Below, in pieces: positions 45,578-52,142 of a DNA stretch of 52,142 nt. The stretch is from assembly GCA_016763315.1 (NCBI GenBank), contig JAESTZ010000099.1:1-52142 (forward strand), read 5' to 3'. Made by a program: the position numbers and the translations under genes. Numbering within the stretch: the stretch's first letter is position 1; each line of letters starts with the position of its first letter. The stretch comes from Robiginitomaculum sp. (lineage in GTDB: Bacteria > Pseudomonadota > Alphaproteobacteria > Caulobacterales > Maricaulaceae). The notes under the pieces were generated by a model that worked only from the letters and a program-made list of their open reading frames with translations, was not told where the DNA came from and did no database searches.

Positions 45578-46425
45578 TTCGCGCGGCGGCTTTCAATATC
45601 AGCTTTGGTGCGAACGGCGGCGGAGGCTTTTGGGTATTCTTTGGGAAATAATTTCAAGGTCTGGCAGGCTTCGCCTAGATCGCCCATGGCCGCGAACGCT
45701 GCGGCTAATTTGACCATGGCATCCGGCGCACGAGTGCCTTTGCGAAACTGCTTTAGTGAAGCAAGGTACTGTTCCGCTGCCAAAACTGGGTTGCCGCGCA
45801 CCATTTGAATTTCACCCCTCCAGAACAAAGCTTCACCCGCTAGGTCATGTCCGGGGTATTCGCCCAAAAACCCAGTAAGCGATGTATAGGCCTCATCAAA
45901 AAACCCACTTTCCAAAAAATAGCGAGCCTCAGCAAAGCGCTGTTCTGCGCCCGCTAGCCCGCCGTCGGTATATGGTTGTGACCCGTTGTCGCTTGGCAGT
46001 ATTCTTGAACCTATATTCTCGTTTGTGTCTGTGGTTTCATCCACGCCACCGGTAATATACCCACCAACAGCCCGCTTGGCCGATGCGGCTTCATCGCGGG
46101 CAGATCTCACATCTGCATTCAATAGATCAAGCTCTTTACGCAAGCCGTCAATATCGCCACGGTGTCGAGCGTTCTCAAAACGCAACCGTTCGTTTTCACC
46201 AATTTGCTCGCGCAATTGCCGCTCTAAACCGTCCAAGCGTTGGGACAAACGCACCGCCGCTGGATCGCCGGTTGACATCCGGTCCTCCAACACCATGATC
46301 CGGGCCATGGCCGCATCTAAGCGCAAGCCAAGCTCTTTTCTTGATTCAGCCGCAACCGCCGGTGCCAAGGGCACCAACAGCAGACAACCCGTACAAAATA
46401 TCAAAATTAGAATACGCATACCCAT
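45565..46425 (-). CDS. cpoB: cell division coordinator CpoB
   Basis: CpoB (YbgF) is a periplasmic Tol-Pal partner that coordinates peptidoglycan synthesis with outer-membrane constriction. The 286-residue protein has a signal peptide (LILIFCTGCLLLVPLAPAVA), an N-terminal coiled coil (about 30-115, LSQRLDGLERQLREQI), a linker and C-terminal TPR repeats (about 160-270, AEQRFAEARYFLESGFFDEA, AGEALFWRGEI, APDAMVKLAAAFAAMGD). It follows pal in the tol cluster, as in many proteobacteria. Confidence 0.94.
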   Translation of the reverse strand: MGMRILILIFCTGCLLLVPLAPAVAAESRKELGLRLDAAMARIMVLEDRMSTGDPAAVRLSQRLDGLERQLREQIGENERLRFENARHRGDIDGLRKELDLLNADVRSARDEAASAKRAVGGYITGGVDETTDTNENIGSRILPSDNGSQPYTDGGLAGAEQRFAEARYFLESGFFDEAYTSLTGFLGEYPGHDLAGEALFWRGEIQMVRGNPVLAAEQYLASLKQFRKGTRAPDAMVKLAAAFAAMGDLGEACQTLKLFPKEYPKASAAVRTKADIESRRANCSP

Positions 46426-46492
46426 ATCCTCTTGTTAAATTTAAGCAAAATTAGGGCAAACTTGGACGTTTTTTACGGCATCCGGAATAATT

Positions 46493-47038
46493 TTAGCTTG
46501 AAGCACCCGAAACAATAGCCGTGTGGGTATTGCGGTTGATCGACCATGCTTCGCCCATTGAGCGCGGATCAATAGGTCGTTCCTTGCCATAAGAGATCGT
46601 GGTCATCCGAGACGGATCAACGCCTAAATTGACCAAATACTCTTTGACCGCACTGGCGCGGCGCGCGCCTAGGGCCAAGTTATATTCGCGGGTCCCGCGC
46701 TCATCACAGTTCCCGGCCAACAAGGCCCGCGTCCGTGGATAGCTGTTTAACCAAGCCGCTTGTTTCGAGAGCGTAGCCCTAGCTTCGGCACTTAGCGTGT
46801 AACTATTATATGCGAAGTAAATTCGATCCCCGGCGCTGGTTGAAAACTCTTCAACCGACCCCGGTTTGGCAACATAAAGCGGTGGAGTTACTTGTGAGCG
46901 TACCGAGGTTACTGGGCGTGGTTGCGGCGCCGTAGATGTCGGGGTCACGGTACGAGAGCTTGTAGGTTGTGGATCCGTGGCACAAGCGGCAAGAACAAAT
47001 GCGGATGCACCGATGAGGCAGAACAATTTGGTTTTCAT
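46493..47038 (-). CDS. pal: peptidoglycan-associated lipoprotein
   Basis: Pal is an outer-membrane lipoprotein that binds peptidoglycan and TolB. The 181-residue protein has a lipoprotein signal with lipobox LAAC (Cys19). After a Pro/Ser/Thr-rich linker comes an OmpA-like domain (about 75-180), with IYFAYNSYTLSAEARATL, LLAGNCDERGTREYNLALGARRA and the C-terminal TISYGKERP. The usual FDYD is FAYN here. It is preceded by tolB and followed by cpoB, in the normal order. Confidence 0.97.
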   Translation of the reverse strand: MKTKLFCLIGASAFVLAACATDPQPTSSRTVTPTSTAPQPRPVTSVRSQVTPPLYVAKPGSVEEFSTSAGDRIYFAYNSYTLSAEARATLSKQAAWLNSYPRTRALLAGNCDERGTREYNLALGARRASAVKEYLVNLGVDPSRMTTISYGKERPIDPRSMGEAWSINRNTHTAIVSGASS

Positions 47039-47131
47039 TTTTAGTTCCTTTTAGCGGTTTGGGAATGGACGGGGTTTGGTAAATCTGTGGTGGGTTTTCT
47101 GTAAGGCAATGATAAAACTAGCCTCCAGATG

Positions 47132-48445
47132 CTATTCAATCAAGGGCGACCATGCGGGATCGGACGAATCTTCGGGCGTTGGCACCCGGCGCAGGTTCGC
47201 TCCAGTAAGGTCAATGCTCCAAATTTTTGGGCCGGCCCCCGGTCTGGTTTCACGGGTAAACATCAATACCCGGCCATTTGGCGACCAGGTTGGACCTTCA
47301 TCAAGATAGGCCGTGGTCAACACTCGCTCACCATCGCCATCTGGTCGCATCACGCCAATATGGAACTGGCCTTTGTTTTGTTTGGTAAATGCAATTAAAT
47401 CGCCTCTTGGCGACCAAACCGGAGCGGAATACCGGCCATCTCCAAAGGTGATCCGGTGGGTTCCAGAACCATCTACATTCATAATATACAATTGCGAAGA
47501 ACCACCTCGATCCGAATTAAAGACAATTTTTGATCCGTCCGGTGAAAATGACGGCGAAGTGTCAATCGCTGGCGAATCGGTCAATTGCACCCGGCGACGG
47601 GTACGTAAATCCATCAGCCAAATATCACTGTTTCCCGCCCGCACTAGGCTCATAATTACCTTTTTGCCGTCCGGTGAAAACCTGGGCGCGAAAGTCATTC
47701 CGGGAAAATCACCCAAAACTTCCTGTCGTCCAGTTTCGATATTGAACAAAAATACCGATGGAACTTGCGTGGCATAGGACAAATAGGTGATCTGTTGCGT
47801 CGTTGGTGAAAATCTTGGGGTCAATACCGTATAACTGCCCGGCGTTAAAAACGTTGGATTGGCTCCATCTTGATCCATAATTGCCAAGCGTTTGGTTCGG
47901 TTAATCTTGGGCCCAGATTCAGCAATGAACACTACTCTCGTATCAAAGTAACCAGACTCACCGGTTAGTTTTTGATAGATAGAATCTGCGATTTTATGGG
48001 CAATACGCCGCCAATTTTCTGGCGTAGTTCCCATTTGCTGACCAAATAAATGGGTTTCAGCAAACACATCCCACAACCGCATATCAACGCGGACCCGGTT
48101 CTCATTCTCGATAACCACCCGTCCCGCCAACAAAGCATCGGCTCGGATCACCCGCCAATCGGCAAAGCGTGGTTGGATATCAATATTGGTTTGTTGTTCA
48201 ATATAGGAAGCTTGGTCTAATACTTTGAACAAGCCAGAGCGTTCCAAATCGGCTCGAATGACATTTGCGATCAATTCGCCAATTTCTCGTTCGGGCGCTG
48301 ATGAACCGGTAAAGGCAGGAATGGCCAACGGGGTCGGCTCAAGATGACCGCGTGTGATATCGATCTCAAGTTCGGCTTTTGCGGGTACGGCAAAACCGAT
48401 CATCACCCACATCGTCACCAGACTAAAAAATAAACGAAGTTTCAT
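47132..48445 (-). CDS. tolB: Tol-Pal system beta-propeller protein TolB
   Basis: TolB is the periplasmic propeller that exchanges between TolA and Pal. The 437-residue protein has a signal peptide ([12 protein letters not shown]), an N-terminal domain (about 25-170, [20 protein letters not shown]) and a six-bladed propeller with WD40-like repeats ([66 protein letters not shown]). The start overlaps the tolA stop (ATGA). Length is normal. Confidence 0.97.
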   Translation of the reverse strand: MKLRLFFSLVTMWVMIGFAVPAKAELEIDITRGHLEPTPLAIPAFTGSSAPEREIGELIANVIRADLERSGLFKVLDQASYIEQQTNIDIQPRFADWRVIRADALLAGRVVIENENRVRVDMRLWDVFAETHLFGQQMGTTPENWRRIAHKIADSIYQKLTGESGYFDTRVVFIAESGPKINRTKRLAIMDQDGANPTFLTPGSYTVLTPRFSPTTQQITYLSYATQVPSVFLFNIETGRQEVLGDFPGMTFAPRFSPDGKKVIMSLVRAGNSDIWLMDLRTRRRVQLTDSPAIDTSPSFSPDGSKIVFNSDRGGSSQLYIMNVDGSGTHRITFGDGRYSAPVWSPRGDLIAFTKQNKGQFHIGVMRPDGDGERVLTTAYLDEGPTWSPNGRVLMFTRETRPGAGPKIWSIDLTGANLRRVPTPEDSSDPAWSPLIE

Positions 48446-49260
48446 CGCGTGGAACCTCCCATAATCTCGGCAGCACTAAAGCGCATAATGGTTTCCTTCC
48501 AATTGGTGTATTTTTCAGGTGGTAATAAATATGGCTGACATTTGATGACCGCCCGACGCGCGGAGTTGGCAGCCGCTCGCCAAAACGGGTCATTGGACCG
48601 GTCGATCTGGCCTTGGTTCAACACCTCTGGCGTTCCTTGTAAGCTTCCATCTGGACTTAGCCTTAGCCGGATCCGTACCATAAGCGCTTCTGGATTGGGA
48701 GCATCCATCGGGGCACGCCAACAGCGATACATTTGTGACCGTAATAGATCTATTTCATCGACGGTTAAATTTGTTGCCGCACCAACCGCATTTCGTGGTT
48801 GTACCTCGTCGTCTCGCTCAGCGATATTCATGTCAAGCACCCGATTGTCTGCCAATTTACTTTCCAACCGTGCCAGATCAAATGACGGTGGTTTTGGTTT
48901 TGGTGCCCGCTTAGGTTTTGGTTTTGGTTTGGGTTTTGGAGCTTCGGCCAGCTTTTCCACTTTGGGTTCGGGAATGTCCTGAACTGACTCAGGCGCCGGT
49001 TCGGGTTTTGGTGGTTCAATGGGAGGGCTTATTACCACTGGCGGCTCTGGTGCCAACTGCTGCTCTATAACAGGTTCGGGTTCTGGCTTTTGCACGGGTA
49101 TCGCCGCCTTAATATCCGTGGTTTCGGCCAAGGTAACCAGTTCAATGGGAATAATTGGCGTTTCATTCAAACGGTCTGGCATTGAAGTTGGCAACACGAA
49201 AACCCCCAGCGCAACTACGCTCGAATGCAAAACAATAGAAATGGGGAAACCGGCACGCAA
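48442..49260 (-). CDS. tolA: Tol-Pal system protein TolA
   Basis: TolA links the TolQR motor to Pal across the periplasm. The 272-residue protein has an N-terminal membrane anchor ([15 protein letters not shown]), a Pro/Glu/Lys-rich middle ([19 protein letters not shown] at about 120-140) and a TonB-like C-terminal domain (about 165-272, [23 protein letters not shown] and [13 protein letters not shown]). The start is a TTG at 49260; upstream in-frame codons reach a stop at 49267 without ATG or GTG, so TTG is likely. It lies 28 nt after tolR. Confidence 0.93.
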   Translation of the reverse strand: MRAGFPISIVLHSSVVALGVFVLPTSMPDRLNETPIIPIELVTLAETTDIKAAIPVQKPEPEPVIEQQLAPEPPVVISPPIEPPKPEPAPESVQDIPEPKVEKLAEAPKPKPKPKPKRAPKPKPPSFDLARLESKLADNRVLDMNIAERDDEVQPRNAVGAATNLTVDEIDLLRSQMYRCWRAPMDAPNPEALMVRIRLRLSPDGSLQGTPEVLNQGQIDRSNDPFWRAAANSARRAVIKCQPYLLPPEKYTNWKETIMRFSAAEIMGGSTR

Positions 49261-49288
49261 ATTGATCTATCTTTCTGGTTGTTTTATG

Positions 49289-49723
49289 TTATTTCGACTC
49301 GGTTACGAGGCCTAAATTCACAAACCCTGCGCCGTGAACTTTGGCCATTACATTCATGACCGAGCCATAATCAACGGCTTTGTCCGCGCGTAAGAAAATA
49401 CGCTCCTGCACACCGTTTTCAGCGATGGCTGATAATTTTGCCACCAGATCGTTCACCTCAATCTCGGTATCCATCAAATAAACCTTCCCATCAGCCAAAA
49501 TAGTAATGGTCAAAGGTTCGCTATCAGCATTGAGTACTTTGGCATCAACTTCGGGCAGGTCTACGGGCACCCCAGGGGTCATTAACGGCGCAGTGATCAT
49601 AAACACGATCAACAACACCAACATAACATCAACCATAGGCGTTACATTAATTTCAGCCCGTGGTTTATATTTTTGGCCACGCCTGCGGCCTGATCCGCTT
49701 AACGAGGTCAATGAAATACTCAT
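49289..49723 (-). CDS. tolR: Tol-Pal system protein TolR
   Basis: TolR is an ExbD-like inner-membrane protein that forms the proton-driven motor with TolQ. The 144-residue protein has a single N-terminal membrane segment (MVDVMLVLLIVFMITAPLM) with the essential aspartate in VTPMVDVMLVLLIVF, and a periplasmic domain ending VNLGLVTES. The start overlaps the tolQ stop (ATGA). Confidence 0.96.
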   Translation of the reverse strand: MSISLTSLSGSGRRRGQKYKPRAEINVTPMVDVMLVLLIVFMITAPLMTPGVPVDLPEVDAKVLNADSEPLTITILADGKVYLMDTEIEVNDLVAKLSAIAENGVQERIFLRADKAVDYGSVMNVMAKVHGAGFVNLGLVTESK

Positions 49724-50433
49724 GGGTTCCTCCCGGTAATACGCCGCGAGAAAATCGCAGAAAGTTCATCGGCAAATCCCTCAAGTCGGGTTGCATAACG
49801 TTCCGTATCAGAAGCAAATTTATTATAGAAAATCACCGCTGGGATCGCCGCAAACAAGCCCAATGCCGTGGCAAATAACGCCTCAGCAATTCCAGGAGCG
49901 ACCACTGCCAAGCTGCTATCATGGGACGCTGCAATGGCCCGAAACGAATTCATAATCCCCCAAACCGTTCCAAATAGCCCAATAAATGGCGAAGCCGAAC
50001 CAATAGAGGCTAAAACCCCAAGACCACGCTCTGCCCGCGACAATTCGCGCGACACTCGAAGTGCCATCACGCGGTCAAGACGTTCTTTTAGGGTAATGAC
50101 CTGTAAATCGCTACCGACACCGGCGCGACCTTCTTTCCATTCGCGCATCGCCGAAACGAACACTCTCGCCAACGGGTCGCTTGGTTTGTCACCGATCTGC
50201 TCAAACATTTCGTCCAAAGAGCGCCCGGACCAAAATGTCTTCTCAAAACGCTCGGCTTTGCGCCGCAAGCCCATAAATGCAAATTGCCGATCAACAATAA
50301 TCGCCCACGACCAAACCGAGGCAAACACCAAAACCCCCATCACAAATTTTACCACAATATCGGCGTGTAAAAACATAGCCAGATATGAAAAATCAGTTTG
50401 GCCAAGGGCCGGTTGAATCAAGCTAACATCCAT
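49720..50433 (-). CDS. tolQ: Tol-Pal system protein TolQ
   Basis: TolQ is the MotA/ExbB-like proton channel subunit. The 237-residue protein has three membrane segments: residues about 25-45 (VKFVMGVLVFASVWSWAIIV), 135-160 (GVLASIGSASPFIGLFGTVWGIM) and 175-200 (VVAPGIAEALFATALGLFAAIPAVIFYNKF). These are the family hallmarks. It is the first gene of tolQRAB and lies 57 nt after the ybgC end. Confidence 0.97.
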   Translation of the reverse strand: MDVSLIQPALGQTDFSYLAMFLHADIVVKFVMGVLVFASVWSWAIIVDRQFAFMGLRRKAERFEKTFWSGRSLDEMFEQIGDKPSDPLARVFVSAMREWKEGRAGVGSDLQVITLKERLDRVMALRVSRELSRAERGLGVLASIGSASPFIGLFGTVWGIMNSFRAIAASHDSSLAVVAPGIAEALFATALGLFAAIPAVIFYNKFASDTERYATRLEGFADELSAIFSRRITGRNP

Positions 50434-50490
50434 GAAAAATTCCTGTCTAAAAATAAGTAAGTGTGTTCTGAAAGAAGAATGTGACCATTT

Positions 50491-50943
50491 TCAGGTCGGT
50501 TTGTCACAAAGAAACAATTTCATCTTTGCAAGCATATCTTTTGGTATTCGTTTTGGCCGACCGTCAAGGTCAATGCACGCAAGTTCAAGCACGGCGCTGA
50601 CCAAAACCTGATCGGCGCAATCCACCGTCTGTTCGGCCCGCATCCGCGCCCCTGTTGCCTCAAAAAATCGAGTGCGAACCAACAACGCATCATCAATCCG
50701 CGCTGGCGCATGAAATGACAACTGCATCCCGCGCACCACAAAGGCCAACGGCGGGTTTTGCAGCAACAGGTCTTGATGCCCCGTACCCGTGGCACGAAGA
50801 GCTTCGGTCCGGCCTCGCTCCATAAATTTTAGGTAAGCGGCATGATACACCACGCCGCTAAAGTCCGTGTCTTCATAATAAACCCGCACCGGCAAACCAT
50901 GTTCATGACCGTTGATTTGGCCCATTTCGGGTAGAGCGTTCAT
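50491..50943 (-). CDS. ybgC: tol-pal system-associated acyl-CoA thioesterase
   Basis: YbgC is a hot-dog-fold thioesterase commonly found ahead of tolQ. The 150-residue protein shows [31 protein letters not shown], with the catalytic Asp and His of the 4-hydroxybenzoyl-CoA thioesterase group, and [18 protein letters not shown]. It hydrolyses short acyl-CoAs and may act in phospholipid metabolism. The start overlaps the ruvB stop. Confidence 0.95.
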   Translation of the reverse strand: MNALPEMGQINGHEHGLPVRVYYEDTDFSGVVYHAAYLKFMERGRTEALRATGTGHQDLLLQNPPLAFVVRGMQLSFHAPARIDDALLVRTRFFEATGARMRAEQTVDCADQVLVSAVLELACIDLDGRPKRIPKDMLAKMKLFLCDKPT

Positions 50944-51971
50944 TTACCAACGCCCCCAAATACATCGTCTTTTTGCGGACGCACCGCCAAGCCTAAATGT
51001 CCAAATGCCCGCTCTGTTGCAATGCGACCGCGCGGGGTACGTTGAATAAAGCCTTGTTGGATCAAAAACGGCTCGATCACTTCTTCCAACGAATCACGGG
51101 CTTCAGACAAAGACGCGGCCAAGGTTTCCAAGCCCACCGGGCCACCGGAAAATTTTTCAATAAGCGCCAGTAAATAACGTCGGTCTTGGGCATCCAAACC
51201 CAGCTCATCTACTTCCAATCGGGTCAGCGCACCATCCGCAATTTTGGCATCAATGCTCGCCACACCATCCGCATCTGCAAAATCACGAACCCGGCGCAAC
51301 AACCGTCCAGCCACCCGCGGCGTGCCGCGCGAACGCCGGGCAATTTCAAGCGCCCCGTCCGCCGATAACGCCACTTGTAATTTAGTCGCAGCCCGTAACA
51401 CGATTTTGGTCAAATCCTTGGTTTCATAAAACCCAAGCCGCAACGGAATACCAAACCGATCTCGTAACGGCGTTGCCAACAAACCGGCCCGTGTGGTTGC
51501 CCCAACCAAGGTAAACGGGGCCAGATCAATTTTGATAGAACGCGCCGATGGGCCTTCACCTATCATCAGGTCCAGCTCATAATCCTCCATCGCCGGATAC
51601 AATATTTCTTCTACATGCGGACTGAGGCGGTGAATTTCATCAATGAACAACACGTCATTGGGTTCCAAATTAGTCAAAATCGCCGCCAAATCACCGGCCT
51701 TAGCAATCACCGGCCCCGACGTTGAACGAAACCCAACGCCCAACTCACGTGCCAAAATTTGCGCCAATGTGGTTTTACCCAAGCCCGGAGGCCCGGACAA
51801 TAAAACATGGTCCAAAGCTTCACCGCGCCCACCGGCGGCGGTAACAAATACTTGCAAATTGGCCACCAGTTCGGCTTGGCCAACAAATTCGTCAAACCGC
51901 CGTGGCCGCAATGCTTTGTCAGCGCCATCGCCGGTTTGTGGCTCACGGTCGATCAATCGTTCATCGTTCAT
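50940..51971 (-). CDS. ruvB: Holliday junction DNA helicase RuvB
   Basis: RuvB is the AAA+ motor that drives branch migration with RuvA. The 343-residue protein has [15 protein letters not shown], Walker [12 protein letters not shown], Walker [15 protein letters not shown], sensor 1 [19 protein letters not shown], the arginine-finger region [20 protein letters not shown] and the C-terminal winged helix ([17 protein letters not shown]). It starts as an ATGA overlap with ruvA and precedes ybgC. Confidence 0.97.
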   Translation of the reverse strand: MNDERLIDREPQTGDGADKALRPRRFDEFVGQAELVANLQVFVTAAGGRGEALDHVLLSGPPGLGKTTLAQILARELGVGFRSTSGPVIAKAGDLAAILTNLEPNDVLFIDEIHRLSPHVEEILYPAMEDYELDLMIGEGPSARSIKIDLAPFTLVGATTRAGLLATPLRDRFGIPLRLGFYETKDLTKIVLRAATKLQVALSADGALEIARRSRGTPRVAGRLLRRVRDFADADGVASIDAKIADGALTRLEVDELGLDAQDRRYLLALIEKFSGGPVGLETLAASLSEARDSLEEVIEPFLIQQGFIQRTPRGRIATERAFGHLGLAVRPQKDDVFGGVGK

Positions 51972-52142
51972 CGGTTTAGCTCTTTTAAGCCGAGCCGGAT
52001 CAGCTCATCCAAACTAGCCGTCTCGCCCAATTGGTTGGCGGCAACCCGCACCGCACTGGCCGCGTCTGATCCTGCAAAGCCCAAATTGACCAAAGCCGAG
52101 ATCGCATCCGGAGCCAAAGCAGACCCCGCCAATGCCGCCACT
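51968..52142 (-). CDS. ruvA: Holliday junction DNA helicase RuvA, C-terminal part
   Basis: The window ends inside this gene; 57 C-terminal residues are visible. They form RuvA domain III, the RuvB-binding three-helix module, with [20 protein letters not shown] and the ending [14 protein letters not shown]. The stop overlaps the ruvB start (ATGA). It is cut by the window edge, not truncated in the genome. Confidence 0.9.
   Translation of the reverse strand, partial: VAALAGSALAPDAISALVNLGFAGSDAASAVRVAANQLGETASLDELIRLGLKELNR

Overview
This 52 kb window reads as chromosomal DNA of an alphaproteobacterium, most likely a low-to-moderate GC marine relative of the Caulobacterales/Maricaulales/Hyphomonadaceae. 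The grounds are the ruvA-ruvB-ybgC-tolQRAB-pal-cpoB-tilS-ftsH run, the serC-serA-purA neighbourhood, a candidate serC leader RNA, and several repeat families typical of alphaproteobacterial intergenic DNA. The placement is an inference from gene content; no 16S rRNA is present.

Layout. (1) 344-7195, minus strand: a complete, tightly overlapped histidine operon in the enterobacterial order (TrpR-like regulator, hisG, hisD, a fused hisC-hisB, hisH, hisA, hisF, fused hisI-hisE), with a trp-operator-like palindrome in its promoter. (2) 7637-19553: a DUF305 plus LVIVD-propeller secreted protein, an S9 peptidase, a DEAD-box helicase, the ribosome-rescue hydrolase ArfB, a Crp-type HTH fragment, a small basic ORF and a tricorn-like protease. 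(3) 20516-27668, plus strand: an AT-richer seven-gene operon of gtr-like glycan genes (GT-C transferase, SDR, TIM-barrel isomerase, two GT2-type proteins, FAD oxidoreductase, GtrA-like protein). It is bracketed by ~120 bp direct repeats, and tRNA-Ala(GGC) lies just beyond the right one. (4) 28163-33118: a processive GT2 transferase, a methyl-accepting chemotaxis protein and a PIF1/RecD-like helicase. (5) 33119-33875: a repeat-rich intergenic stretch. (6) 33876-42206: purA, a PagL-like protein, serA, serC, a DMT transporter, a PhzF protein, thiD and folP. (7) 42210-52142, minus strand: ftsH, tilS, cpoB, pal, tolB, tolA, tolR, tolQ, ybgC, ruvB and the 3' end of ruvA.

How the parts work together. 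The his operon makes histidine from PRPP and ATP but carries no histinol-phosphate phosphatase, so that step must be encoded elsewhere. SerA and SerC catalyse the first two steps of serine synthesis. The Tol-Pal genes form the envelope-constriction machine with their usual companions. The glycan operon looks like a gtr-type surface-polymer modification system with its own sugar-tailoring enzymes, and it is the best candidate here for an undescribed system.

Other points of note are a duplicated promoter/boxA/TTTATCCAC/T-tract cassette (start of the window and downstream of purA) resembling an rRNA-operon leader without rRNA, a repeat-derived C-terminal tail on SerC, and a Shine-Dalgarno-sequestering hairpin in front of the processive GT2 gene.
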